Below, piece after piece: positions 8,501 to 17,411 of a stretch of 64,000 nt of DNA. The position numbers were made by a program, and so were the translations under genes. The stretch comes from Solirubrobacter sp963837485. Lineage in GTDB: Bacteria; Actinomycetota; Thermoleophilia; Solirubrobacterales; Solirubrobacteraceae. How positions within the stretch are numbered: position 1 is the stretch's first letter; each line of letters begins with the position of its first letter. The notes under the pieces are model-generated. The model saw only the letters and a program-made list of their open reading frames with translations. It did not search any database and was not told the origin of the DNA. The stretch is taken from the NCBI GenBank assembly GCA_963837485.1, contig CAWINP010000002.1:1-64000 (forward strand), given 5' to 3'.

Positions 8501-10357
8501 TCATCGACGCAGGCGCAGCGTCTCTTTCCTGGAGGCCCGGTTGCCGGCGGCGTCGCGCGCGGTCACGGTCACGGTGAGCGTGATTGCGCGCACCTTCTTC
8601 AGCGCGCGCGCCGCCTTCTGCCCGATCTTGACCGTCAGGGTCCGAGAGCGTGCGGCGGGTACCGAGCCTTTCGAGCGACCGGCGACGAAGGGCGTGCGCG
8701 AATGCGACAGATGGAGGCGTCGCGCGGTCCTGGCGTCCATGGTTGCCGATGTGTCGACCTTGCATGCCTCCGAGCAGCCGACTGTGAGCCTGAGTCCGTG
8801 CCGGAGGACGGCGGCCAGACCCTCGCGCCGCACCTTGAGCGACAGCGCCGGTGGGGTTGTGTCCCGGCGCGGCGTGCTGGCGACGGCGGTTCCGGTTCCT
8901 GTGAGCGCCAGCCGCGTCGGGGCGCCGGCCTGGTCGCCGGCGATCGCCAGCGTCGCCGCGCGCGCTCCCGCCGCGCTCGGCGTGAACCCGACGGCGATGC
9001 TGCACGCCGCTCCGGCGGCGAGCACGGCGCCCTGGCAGGTTCCGCCCGCGGTGAAGTCGCTCGCCGCCGAGCCCTCGACGGACACGCTGCCGATCCGGAG
9101 ATCCGGGATCCCGGTATTGGTGACGGTGATCGTCTGCGCGGCAGCCGCGCTGCCGACCGCGCGGGGCGCGTAGCTCAGGCTCGCCGGATCGGCGTGAACG
9201 TTGGGCGCGTTGCGCGAGACGATGAGCTTGCCGCTGTAGGTGCTGGTGACAATGTCGTCGGCGCGATCACCGTTGACGTCGGCGACGGCCATGCCCATCG
9301 GGGCGTCCTGGGTCGATCGTGAGAGCTCGGATTCCGCGAACCCTCCGGCGGCGAGCAACACGACCAGCGACGCATCGAAGGCGTTCACGGCGACGTCCGG
9401 CTCACCGTCACGGTCGAAGTCGCCGATCCCGATCTGCCCCGGCAACCCGCCGATGTCGGCGGTCAGGGGGTCCTCGAACGTGCCGTCGCCGACACCGAAG
9501 TACAGGGTGGCGGTGGTGCCTCGATACGACGTGTCCGCGCCGACGATGTCGAGCTCGCCGTCGCCGTCGGCGTCAAAGGCGACCGGCGAGCCGAAGGGCT
9601 GGTCGATCGAGGTCTCGATCGCGGCGCCGAGCGCTCCCGAGGCGCTTCCGGGCAGGACCGCGATGTTCGTGTCGCCCCCGGTGGAGCGGGGCAGTGCGAT
9701 GTCCTGGTGCCCGTCGTCGGTGAAGTCGCCGGCGACGAGCTCGCCCCCTGCCCAACCGGGATAGATCACGGGCGCGGCGAACGTGCCGTCGCCCTTGCCG
9801 AGCAGGACCACCAGCCCGGAGGAGTTGGTGAGCGCGATGTCGAGCCCCGGATCCGCGCCGCCGAGCTGCGCGATCGCGATCGACATGATCCCGGAATCTC
9901 CCCCGCTGTGCGTGCCGATCCCGACCGGCGGATCGAAGGTGCCGTCGCCCCTGCCGAACAGGATCGTCACGACGCGCGAGAAGCCCGGAAGCGCCAGGTC
10001 GAGCTTGCCGTCGCCATTGAGGTCCGCGGCGGCGACGGACAGTCCGGACGCCGCCGCGCTCGCGGTCTTCTGGAAGGTGCCGTCGCCCCGGCCCAGCAGG
10101 ACGGAGATCGGACCGGACGCGTACCTGGGAACGCTCGCGAAGTCGATCGTGCCATCGCCATTGAAGTCCCCGCCCGCCACCAACGCGCCCATCGCCGAGC
10201 TCACCGGATAGACGCTGGACGAGTCGAAGACCACTCCTGCGCGGGCCGCCGGAGCGAGCAGGAGGCCCACGAGGGCGACGCCCAAGAAGGCGCGCACGCA
10301 GACCGCGAGCGCTGTGGCCGTCTCACTCCGACGATGAGGAGATGTGGAGGTGGCCAT
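8501..10357 (-). CDS. Secreted FG-GAP/VCBS repeat protein with ASH-like domain
   Basis: About 618 residues from ATG 10357, chosen because it gives a normal signal peptide (basic stretch, then LGVALVGLLLAPAARA) and has AGAAAGG upstream. Residues about 60-360 contain seven or so FG-GAP/VCBS blades with Ca-binding loops (DFNGDGTIDFA, DLNGDGKLDLA, DADGDGELDIV, DFDRDGEPDVA, DVNGDRADDIV), which should form a beta-propeller. Residues about 370-480 resemble an ASPM/SPD-2/Hydin immunoglobulin-like domain (ITVTNTGIPDLRIGSV). The basic C-terminal domain (TARDAAGNRASRKETLRLRR) is common in Solirubrobacterales exported proteins. Probably surface adhesion or binding; no catalytic motif. Confidence 0.85.
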   Translation of the reverse strand: MATSTSPHRRSETATALAVCVRAFLGVALVGLLLAPAARAGVVFDSSSVYPVSSAMGALVAGGDFNGDGTIDFASVPRYASGPISVLLGRGDGTFQKTASAAASGLSVAAADLNGDGKLDLALPGFSRVVTILFGRGDGTFDPPVGIGTHSGGDSGIMSIAIAQLGGADPGLDIALTNSSGLVVLLGKGDGTFAAPVIYPGWAGGELVAGDFTDDGHQDIALPRSTGGDTNIAVLPGSASGALGAAIETSIDQPFGSPVAFDADGDGELDIVGADTSYRGTTATLYFGVGDGTFEDPLTADIGGLPGQIGIGDFDRDGEPDVAVNAFDASLVVLLAAGGFAESELSRSTQDAPMGMAVADVNGDRADDIVTSTYSGKLIVSRNAPNVHADPASLSYAPRAVGSAAAAQTITVTNTGIPDLRIGSVSVEGSAASDFTAGGTCQGAVLAAGAACSIAVGFTPSAAGARAATLAIAGDQAGAPTRLALTGTGTAVASTPRRDTTPPALSLKVRREGLAAVLRHGLRLTVGCSEACKVDTSATMDARTARRLHLSHSRTPFVAGRSKGSVPAARSRTLTVKIGQKAARALKKVRAITLTVTVTARDAAGNRASRKETLRLRR

Positions 10358-10776
10358 GCCCGCCGACCTTTCTCTCGTGGCGCGCGCCGGCGACCCCGTC
10401 GCCGGGTGTCTTACCCGAGTGTTCCGGCCGCGGGGAGGCCGTACCTCGGGAGAAGGCCGCATGGAGGGTTCGGGGGACTACCCGCACCGGTGAGGTGTCG
10501 AGGACGCGGAGCGGGCTGGTGTCCGCGTGTGGCGTCCCTCGCGAGCCTGTTGCGTCGCCTGCGGCGGTTGCTCGGCCCACCCGGCCGCCCGGCCCCCGCG
10601 ATCGGCGTCCCGCCTCGGGATCGGAGCTCGAGGCGAGCTGGCGCCGCCGCTGCCTACTTTCGGTTGGGCTCGAAGGCGCCCGGGGTCACGTGTAGTACCG
10701 ATCTGGGATTCCTTTGCGAACAACGCCCGACTGTTGTCAACGTGCGCAACCTCCGTTGACAGCGCGCGAACCGAAT
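10358..10776. other. Regulatory region between the FG-GAP gene and a broken gene
   Basis: No gene. Near 10404-10420 a small stem CGGGT-GTCTT-ACCCG lies in the leader of the FG-GAP gene. Near 10735-10761 there is a perfect inverted repeat containing consensus -35 hexamers, described separately. Confidence 0.5.
10735..10761. promoter_or_regulatory. Inverted repeat with back-to-back TTGACA elements
   Basis: TGTCAACG (10735-10742) and CGTTGACA (10754-10761) are perfect complements separated by 11 bases. Each arm contains TTGACA reading outward, the consensus sigma-70-type -35 hexamer, so this could be a divergent promoter or an operator over one. It stands 15 bases before the ATG of a decayed gene and may be orphaned. 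Confidence 0.5.
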
Positions 10777-11198
10777 ATGTTGTCGTTCACACGGAAGTGG
10801 CTCAAGTCGGGCGATGCGACGACGGCGAGCCGGTCTTCACACCCGCGTCGACGCGGTGAACTACGCGCTGCAGCGTGCCCGACGCAAGTTCCACCACGTA
10901 CATCACGACGCAGGCCATGGCAGTACCGGCGCCAGACGGACCTCGACCGGCGCGTGGCGAGCCTGGTCCGGATCCATCAGCGGGCTGAAGGCGAAGCCGC
11001 GTCGAAGGTCAACAGCTTCGTCAACCAGCACATCGCGCACTCGCAGGCCGCGATCCACCAGCCGGCGAGCTGTTCAAGAAGTACTACAACCTGCTCACCG
11101 CGTCGTCGTACGTGTTCCTCGTGCCCGTCATCCAGCACAACTGGCTCGCCGCCTTCCAGGTGCCGTGGATGCCCGGCGGCTACACCGTCAACGACTGA
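10777..11198 (+). pseudogene. Relic of an unidentified protein, broken by three frameshifts
   Basis: Successive protein-like segments lie in different frames: MLSFTRKWLKSGDATTA from ATG 10777; LHTRVDAVNYALQRARRKFH around 10835-10895; RRQTDLDRRVASLVRIHQRA and SKVNSFVNQHIAHSQAAIHQ around 10925-11060; then ELFKKYYNLLTASSYVFLVP and HNWLAAFQVPWMPGGYTVND ending at TGA 11198. Joined, they would make roughly 140 residues with natural amino-acid composition. I do not recognise the family. Multiple lesions indicate real decay rather than sequencing error. Confidence 0.6.
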
Positions 11199-11234
11199 CG
11201 CCGGACCCGGCCCAGTTGGACCGGTCGACCGCCG

Positions 11235-11501
11235 CTACGGCAGCACAGGCCAGATCGACGCGGCGTCGGAGAGACTCTCCGCGTCGAAGCAGAAGAAGGC
11301 GTCTTCCTCGTCGTTCGGGTGCGAGCACCGAATCACCACAAGGCCCGTTCGTTCATCGAACCGGAGTTCCTCGACGGTGCGGCTACGACTGAGGTAGTTG
11401 CTCGTCTCGTCCTCAAGGAGCACACTCCGCCGTGGTCTGACGGCTCGGCACTTTGATGTGAAACGAGATCTTTGTTTCGCCTCGCGAGGGCGCCGAGGCA
11501 C
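11235..11501 (-). CDS. Small hypothetical acidic protein
   Basis: Up to 88 residues. The convincing part is YLSRSRTVEELRFDERTGLV and IRCSHPNDEEDAFFCFDAES, a compact beta-rich acidic sequence. A GTG at 11501 opens the frame four bases after the GH31 stop. An internal GTG near 11430 with GGCGGAG just before it may be the true start. Function unknown; it could also be a gene fragment. Confidence 0.4.
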   Translation of the reverse strand: MPRRPREAKQRSRFTSKCRAVRPRRSVLLEDETSNYLSRSRTVEELRFDERTGLVVIRCSHPNDEEDAFFCFDAESLSDAASIWPVLP

Positions 11502-11505
11502 GTGC

Positions 11506-14500
11506 CTACGGCGTCGTCGTCGAGAGCGTGAACGTCAGCGTCTTGGAGTAGCTGCCGGTGCGCAGCGCGTCATCGGCGCCGATGTGCTGGCCGAAGGCGA
11601 TCGCGACCACGGCGTTGGAGACGGGAGCTGCCCACGAGGACGGCGTGATCGTCACCTGCAGCGGGTCACGCAGGCTGAACGCGCCGTTGGTCAGGTGGCC
11701 AGGATCAGAGACCGTCAGTGCGGCATCCCCGGCGCTGGAGATCACGTTCGCCGTCGTCGAGGCGCTGTACGTGCGCTCCGTGCCCGGCGTGAACGCACCG
11801 AACCATGCCGGTGCGCCGAGCGAGAGCGACAGCGTCGCCGGCACCGTACCGCCGATCGCGCCCGAGACGCTCGTCTGCGGCGCCGTCACCGCGATCACGG
11901 TCGCGCTCGCCGTCGGCCGGCTCGCCGTGCGCACGGTCACGGTCCGGCTCGCGGCGTCGTAGGAGAACTCCGCCGCCGCGCCGTCGACCGTCACGCCCTC
12001 CGGCGTGGCGGCCACGTCGTGCAACCGGACCGTCCAGGAGCGCGACGCGACCGGCCCCGCGCCCGACTGCGCACCGATCGTCAGCACCGAGGTCGGGCGC
12101 ATCTGCCCGTGGGTCGTCACCGAGCGCTCGTCGTAGTCGATCGCGGTCGTGGCCGACGGGCCGCGGTCGCCCGCGTCCTCGTAGAGGCTGAAGTGGCCGG
12201 CCGCGCCCCCGGCGACGTCGAGCGCGACGCTCGTGAGCGGATTCTGCACGTCGTTCGCCGCGTGCTCGCCGCGTGTCGCGACGATTCCGCCGGCCTTGAT
12301 GAACACGGGCATGGCGTTGAGGTCGGTCGTGACTTCCTGCATCGACGGGCCGCTGTAGGTCGCGCCCGTGAAGTAGTCCGTCCAGCGACCCGGCGGGAAC
12401 CAGACCGAGGTCTTCGCCGAGCTGCCGGGCGTGGTTACCGGCGCCACCAGCACGTCCGGCCCGTAGAAGTACTCGCTGCCGGCCGCGGCGTACGCCTCCG
12501 GCAGGTCGGGATACTCGAGATAGGTCGCGCGCACGACCGGGACGCCCGCCCGGTTGGCCTCGTGCGCGAGCGTGTACGTGTACGGGACGAGGTCCTCGCG
12601 CAGGTTGAGGAACTTCTCGGCCGAGGCTCTGGCGGCCGCGCCGTACTGCCACGGCAGCCGGTCGCTGTGGTTGCCGTGCAGGCGGTCGATCGGCTGGAAC
12701 GTGCCGAGCTGGACCCAGCGCGCGTACAGGTCGTCGGCGAGCTTGGTGCTGCCGGGCTCCGCCCCGGCGGCCTGCGTGCCGTCGTTGTTGAAGCCGCCGA
12801 TGTCGTGGCTGACCGCCGACAGGCCGGTTGCGGCCGACTCGCCCGGCGTGTAGCCGACCTCGAACTTCAGCGTCGACCAGGTCGAGGTGGTGTCCCCGGT
12901 GAAGTGCACGGTGGTGCGCTTGTCCGCCCACGGGCCCGTCGGCACGCCGGTCGGGCCGCTGTAGCCGCCGGCCTGCAGCGAACCGTAGGCGCGCGAGAAC
13001 GCGAACCCGCGCCCGACCGTCTTGTCCGCGTCGCTCGCGTACTGCTGGTTGATCCACGCGTCGGGCGTGACGCCGGCCAGCGAGGACACCGACTGCTCGC
13101 AGCACCAGTCCAGCCACCAGAAGTCGACGCCCTGCTGCTCCATCGTCTGGTGCAGGTCGAAGTAGGCCTTCAGCTGGAACGGGTCGCCCCAGTCGAACGT
13201 GTAGCAGTCGGCGCCGTGCCCGAGGTCGCTGAAGCAGCCGGCGTTGTTCTTCGTCAGCGCGTTTCTCGACGTCGCCTGCGCCTGCGCGTACTGCGGATCC
13301 GAGCTGAGGATGCTCGGGTGGATGTTCATCGTGTTGTGCAGGCCCTGCGAGGCCGCCCAGTCGAAGAAGCCCTTCGGGTCCGGGAACTTGGCCGTGTCGA
13401 TCTGCCAGCCGTCCCAGCGATCGGGCGACTTGAAGTCGGTGTCGGTGACGAGCACGTCCAGCGGCACGCCGTCGGCGCGGAAGCGCGGCAGGATCGTGTT
13501 CTCGTAGTCGGCCGCGGTGTGGTCGTAGTACTCCGAGTACCACGGCCCGTAGGCCCAGCGGGGCAGCAGCTTCGACGGGCCGGTCAGGTTCGCGAGGTCG
13601 GCCAGGCCCTGCTTGAAGTCGTGGCCGTAGCCGAACACGTAGCCGTCCTGATAGGCGGCGTCGCCGTGGTCGGGCCGCTGCGTGACCTGGCCGGTCGCGT
13701 GGTCATACAGCGCCGACGGCGTGTCGTCGAGCAGCGCCCAACCGTCCTGATAGAGCAGGCCCGGCGTCGTCGGCGCGCTGCCGTTGACGCCGTCCAGGCC
13801 GCGGCGGTACCCGCCCAGCGGCGTGTGTGCGATCAGCACCGGCGAGTCGCTCGCCGCGAACGCAACGGTGTCGAGATTGACGCGGCAGCCGTCCGACGTC
13901 GGGCACCCGATCGCCACGGTGTCGTCGCCCTTGGTGAGCGTGACCGGGACCGTCGCGGTCGACCACGTCTCCCAGTCGGCCGTCGCGGGCAGCGACGCGG
14001 TGGCGGCGGCGCCGCCGTTGACCGCGGTCGAGATCGTGCGGGCCGCGCCGGTGCCGTTGGCGTAGCGGAGCTGGAGCGCGTAGGTCCCGTCCGAGGGCAC
14101 GCCGGTGAGCGCGATCGTGTCCATCGCGGCGGCGCGCTCGAGCCCGGCGACGAAGCCGGTTCCGGAGTAGCCGCCGTGATCGGTCGCGACGGAGGCGCCG
14201 CCCGACAGCGTGCCGCTCTCGGCCTCGCACACGACGCCATAGCCGCAGGGAGCCGTCGTTGCCGCGGGCGACGGATACGGCGCCTCGGGCGGGGTGAGCG
14301 CGAGGCTGTCGACGTTGACGTTGCCCGAGTCTCCCGCGGCGCGCGAGATCACGAGCGTGTGGCGGCCGGCCGACAACGCGATCGCCGGCACGGTGACGAG
14401 CGCCCAGGTGTTCCAGTCCGCCGTCTTCGGCAGCGTGACGGTGGTGCGGGCACCGCCGTCGACCGCCTCGCTCAGCGTCCGCGTCGTGTTCTGCCCGTCG

Positions 14501-15096
14501 CCGCCGAGGCTGTTGGCGTAGCGTAGCCGCAGGTCGTACGTGCCGGCCTCGGGCACGTTGAGCCGATATGTCAGCGCGTTGCCGTCGGACTGGAAGCCGG
14601 CCGCGAACCCCGACCCGGTAAACCCGGTGTGGTCGGTCGCCACGCCGACGCCGCTCAACGCCGCCAGCTCCGCCTCGCACAGCGTGCCGACCGTGCAGGT
14701 GGCGTTGGCGGCGGGGAAGGCCGGATGCGCGGTGACCGGCTGGGAGCCGGCGTTGAGCGTGACCGTCGTGTTCTTCGCCGTGAACGCGCCCGAGCCCTCG
14801 GCGTAGCGCAGCGTGACCTTGCTCGTCTGGATCACGCGGTCGCCGCCGTCGAGGTAGGTCGTGTAGGGCGTCGCGCCGAGTGAGCGGTTCACGACGTTGA
14901 ACGTCGTCGCGTCCTGGAAGCGGTCGTCGCCGGCGTACTCCATCCGGATCAGGGTCGGCGACAGGACCTCGAAGCGCGCGTGGCCGTCCACGACGATCCC
15001 CGACGGTGGGTCGTCCGCCGCCGAGGAGCCGGCGCCGGCCCCGGCGATCGCGGCTGCCGTGATCGCGAGCGCGGCAAGCCGCCGGAGTCCTCCCAT
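11506..15096 (-). CDS. Secreted GH31 glycoside hydrolase with two CBM35-like modules
   Basis: 1196 residues from ATG 15096 (an ATG at 15132 is 12 codons earlier). The chosen start gives the signal peptide MGGLRRLAALAITAAAIAGA. After an N-terminal beta-sandwich there are two related carbohydrate-binding modules of CBM35 type (CEAELAALSGVGVATDHTGF and CEAESGTLSGGASVATDHGG). The GH31 barrel follows: nucleophile Asp in FWWLDWCCEQ (about residue 663), acid/base Asp in HFTGDTTSTW (about 735), and the conserved HDIGGF. C-terminal beta-sandwich domains complete it. Likely an extracellular alpha-glucosidase or related alpha-glycosidase; the exact linkage is not predictable. The CBMs are inserted within the N-terminal domain, splitting it from LLIAHTPLGGYRRG. 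Confidence 0.9.
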   Translation of the reverse strand: MGGLRRLAALAITAAAIAGAGAGSSAADDPPSGIVVDGHARFEVLSPTLIRMEYAGDDRFQDATTFNVVNRSLGATPYTTYLDGGDRVIQTSKVTLRYAEGSGAFTAKNTTVTLNAGSQPVTAHPAFPAANATCTVGTLCEAELAALSGVGVATDHTGFTGSGFAAGFQSDGNALTYRLNVPEAGTYDLRLRYANSLGGDGQNTTRTLSEAVDGGARTTVTLPKTADWNTWALVTVPAIALSAGRHTLVISRAAGDSGNVNVDSLALTPPEAPYPSPAATTAPCGYGVVCEAESGTLSGGASVATDHGGYSGTGFVAGLERAAAMDTIALTGVPSDGTYALQLRYANGTGAARTISTAVNGGAAATASLPATADWETWSTATVPVTLTKGDDTVAIGCPTSDGCRVNLDTVAFAASDSPVLIAHTPLGGYRRGLDGVNGSAPTTPGLLYQDGWALLDDTPSALYDHATGQVTQRPDHGDAAYQDGYVFGYGHDFKQGLADLANLTGPSKLLPRWAYGPWYSEYYDHTAADYENTILPRFRADGVPLDVLVTDTDFKSPDRWDGWQIDTAKFPDPKGFFDWAASQGLHNTMNIHPSILSSDPQYAQAQATSRNALTKNNAGCFSDLGHGADCYTFDWGDPFQLKAYFDLHQTMEQQGVDFWWLDWCCEQSVSSLAGVTPDAWINQQYASDADKTVGRGFAFSRAYGSLQAGGYSGPTGVPTGPWADKRTTVHFTGDTTSTWSTLKFEVGYTPGESAATGLSAVSHDIGGFNNDGTQAAGAEPGSTKLADDLYARWVQLGTFQPIDRLHGNHSDRLPWQYGAAARASAEKFLNLREDLVPYTYTLAHEANRAGVPVVRATYLEYPDLPEAYAAAGSEYFYGPDVLVAPVTTPGSSAKTSVWFPPGRWTDYFTGATYSGPSMQEVTTDLNAMPVFIKAGGIVATRGEHAANDVQNPLTSVALDVAGGAAGHFSLYEDAGDRGPSATTAIDYDERSVTTHGQMRPTSVLTIGAQSGAGPVASRSWTVRLHDVAATPEGVTVDGAAAEFSYDAASRTVTVRTASRPTASATVIAVTAPQTSVSGAIGGTVPATLSLSLGAPAWFGAFTPGTERTYSASTTANVISSAGDAALTVSDPGHLTNGAFSLRDPLQVTITPSSWAAPVSNAVVAIAFGQHIGADDALRTGSYSKTLTFTLSTTTP

Positions 15097-15246
15097 GCGC
15101 TGTACGAAACCACCGTCCGGTTGCGTCGGCAAGCGCCTGTCCGTCCGCGAACATCGCCCGCGCTCAGGGCAAAATCACCGACGTCACATCGAAGCTATCC
15201 CGTGTGCGTCGCCCAACAGCCTGCTCGAGCATGCAACGATGTCTGA

Positions 15247-15741
15247 GTGTTGACCCGGGATGACGTGCGGCGCATCGCATGTGAGGAACGTCTCGCCGAG
15301 TACGCCGAGTCTCTGGTCGACGTGGTGTGCCCGGGTTGGCGACTCGACCTGCGCGAGGAACGCGCGGCACCGCCTGGTCGATCCAAGATCGGCGGCGATC
15401 CTGACCTCGCGTCAGACGAGTCGTGGCCGCACAACTACCGCGGCATCCCGATGACGTTCCTGGCGCAAGTCAACTGCGACGAGCTGCCGGACCCGGCTGG
15501 GGAATGGACGGCATCCGGGCTGCGACCGCCGGCGGGTCTGCTGCTGCGCGTATTCGCCAACCTCGTCGACAACCCGTTCGAGCCCGGACCTGCGCGCGTC
15601 CTTGCAACATCGCTCACGCGTCAGCTCGTGCGTGCGCCGGCGCCGGGGATCCCCTCGCCGTGGCCAGCCGGCGGCCAATGGGACGACCTCGACGCCAGCG
15701 AGTTGCCCCAAGCGTCCGTAAGCCCGACGAGCTTCCTTTAG
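15247..15741 (+). CDS. YwqG-like (DUF1963) protein, probably C-terminally truncated
   Basis: 164 residues from GTG 15247. Recognisable YwqG/DUF1963 features are SKIGGDPDLASDESWP and MTFLAQVNCDEL. Family members are usually 230-280 residues; this one stops after QASVSPTSFL, in the middle of the domain, 12 bases before the next gene. The role of the family is not well established. The early stop next to an unrelated SDR gene suggests a rearrangement removed the C-terminus. Confidence 0.65.
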   Translation: MLTRDDVRRIACEERLAEYAESLVDVVCPGWRLDLREERAAPPGRSKIGGDPDLASDESWPHNYRGIPMTFLAQVNCDELPDPAGEWTASGLRPPAGLLLRVFANLVDNPFEPGPARVLATSLTRQLVRAPAPGIPSPWPAGGQWDDLDASELPQASVSPTSFL

Positions 15742-15752
15742 GGTGGCGTGCG

Positions 15753-16490
15753 ATGCGAGCGCTTGTCACCGGCGGCGGCCGCGGGATCGGAGCGGATATC
15801 GCGCGGGTGCTGGCGCGCGACGGCTGGGAGGTCGTCGTGTGCGCGCGCAGCGGCGCGCAGGTGGAGGCGGTCGCGGAGGAGATCAGTGGCGAGTGGATGC
15901 AGGTCGACGTCTCCGATCGCGCCTCTGTCCAGCGAATGGTTGACGAGGCCGGCGAGGTCGACCTTCTGGTCGCCAACGCGGGTATCAGCGAGGGTCATGC
16001 GCCGCGGCCGTCGTGGGAGATCGACCTCGACGAGTGGTGGCAGGTCTATGAGGTCAACGTGCTCGGCGTTCACCTGTGCTGTCGGGCCGTGATCCCGGGC
16101 ATGCTTGAGCGCGGACGCGGGCGGATCGTGATCACCGGCAGCGGAGCGGCCTACCTACCCGGCGGCAAGAGCACCGCGTATGCGCCGAGCAAGGCCGCGG
16201 CGTGTCGCTACGGCGAAATGCTGGCCAACGAGCTCGCGGGGCGTATTCCCGTCTTCTTCTTCAGTCCCGGCCTGGTGCGGACGGAGCTGACCGCCGGCGG
16301 ACTTCCCGACGATGCGCCGTGGACGCCGCCCGAACTCGCTCCGGAGCTGGTCCGCAAGCTCTCGACCGGCGGCTATGACGCGCTCGCCGGACGCTACCTG
16401 CACGCGGAGCACGACGACGTCGACGAGCTGCTGGAGCGGATCAATGAGGTACGCGAGCGCGATCTCAATGCGATCAGGCTTCGACGCTGA
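15753..16490 (+). CDS. Short-chain dehydrogenase/reductase (SDR)
   Basis: 245 residues. Rossmann nucleotide site TGGGRGIG at the N-terminus, NAGI, catalytic Ser in VITGSGAAYL, and YAPSK with catalytic Tyr and Lys: a complete classical SDR. The following FFFSPGLVRTELT is the usual substrate-loop region. Start ATG 15753 is 12 bases after the truncated DUF1963 frame. Substrate unknown; the C-terminal region (DVDELLERINEVRERDLNAIR) is longer and more acidic than in typical members. Confidence 0.9.
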   Translation: MRALVTGGGRGIGADIARVLARDGWEVVVCARSGAQVEAVAEEISGEWMQVDVSDRASVQRMVDEAGEVDLLVANAGISEGHAPRPSWEIDLDEWWQVYEVNVLGVHLCCRAVIPGMLERGRGRIVITGSGAAYLPGGKSTAYAPSKAAACRYGEMLANELAGRIPVFFFSPGLVRTELTAGGLPDDAPWTPPELAPELVRKLSTGGYDALAGRYLHAEHDDVDELLERINEVRERDLNAIRLRR

Positions 16491-16683
16491 CCGGACGCGA
16501 TTCGCTCGATCCGCGCCGACCTGCACCCAGACGCAGCGGCAGCGGCCCCGGAGCTCTGGGGTAGCCGTTTCACCCGTGGGTGGCAGGACCCGCGGCCGAG
16601 CGAGCGATCCCTCAGCCGTTGCGCCCGCGCCGCCTAGGGAAATCCCCGTTTCGCCGGACGCTCACTCCGCGTAGCCTCGGGCG

Positions 16684-17160
16684 ATGCTCGCCCCGCTGCT
16701 CGCCGCCCTCGCCCTCGCCGGCGCCCCCGCGGACCTCAACGCCCTGTTCGCCGACACGCTGCCCGAGGTCAAGGCGAAGACGTCGGTCGCCATCCTGCTC
16801 CCGGACTCGATGCCGTCGGACTACGACGCGTTGTATGCGAGCGGCACGGGCGCGAGGCGCGAGTACTCGATCGGGCTCGCCGCGGCGCCCGACTGCGGCG
16901 GCGCGAACGCATGCTTCGTCGCCGACTTCAGCGGCCGTCGCGGAGGGCGGCCGTTCGGGCGCGGGAGGGTGACGCTGGCCGGCGGGCGACATGGTCGCTT
17001 CCAGCCGCTGTCGTGCGGCGGCTCGTGCTCGCCGCCCTCGATCTCGTGGAAGCAGGGCGGTGTCACGTACTCGATCCAGGCCAACGTCGGCACCAAGAGG
17101 ACCGAGCGCCGGATCCTCGTCAAGATGGCCAACCAGGCCATCACGCACGGCCCGCGCTAG
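16684..17160 (+). CDS. Hypothetical secreted protein
   Basis: 158 residues with a short signal-like N-terminus (LAPLLAALALAGAPA) and two cysteine pairs (DCGGANAC and SCGGSC) that could form disulfides after export. There is an RGGRPFGRGR basic loop and a C-terminal beta stretch (GGVTYSIQANVGTKRTERRI). No recognised domain. The stop overlaps the convergent small gene at 17157 by four bases. Confidence 0.7.
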   Translation: MLAPLLAALALAGAPADLNALFADTLPEVKAKTSVAILLPDSMPSDYDALYASGTGARREYSIGLAAAPDCGGANACFVADFSGRRGGRPFGRGRVTLAGGRHGRFQPLSCGGSCSPPSISWKQGGVTYSIQANVGTKRTERRILVKMANQAITHGPR

Positions 17161-17411
17161 TCGACGAGCAGCACGCGGACGGCGGCGAGGAACTCCTCGT
17201 CGGAGAGCTCGCCGTCGAGGTGCAAGTCGGCCAGGCGCCGTACCTCGCGGGCCAGGCGGTGGGCATCGTTGCTCAGCGCGTCCGGCAGCCCGCCGACGTC
17301 GCGGGCGCGGTCCAGCCGTTCGCGGTCGTGGCGGCGCCAGGGCGCGACCTCATCGGAGGGAGCCGTCGTCCAGGCGGGCGGCTCCGGCACGGTCTCGTCG
17401 CGATCGTCCAC
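17157..17411 (-). CDS. Small hypothetical protein with SHOCT-like C-terminus
   Basis: 84 residues from GTG 17411, immediately after the cupin stop, so probably the last gene of that operon. The C-terminus LHLDGELSDEEFLAAVRVLL has the GxLTxEEFxxxK-like pattern of SHOCT oligomerisation helices, preceded by a basic helix (RHDRERLDRARDV). No other domain. Function unknown. Confidence 0.6.
   Translation of the reverse strand: MDDRDETVPEPPAWTTAPSDEVAPWRRHDRERLDRARDVGGLPDALSNDAHRLAREVRRLADLHLDGELSDEEFLAAVRVLLVD

Noticed and set aside
11398..14526. A 1042-codon open frame on the plus strand opposite the GH31 gene
   Set aside because: Arg/Gly/Val-rich translation without domains; an effect of high G+C on the opposite strand of a real gene with clear catalytic motifs.
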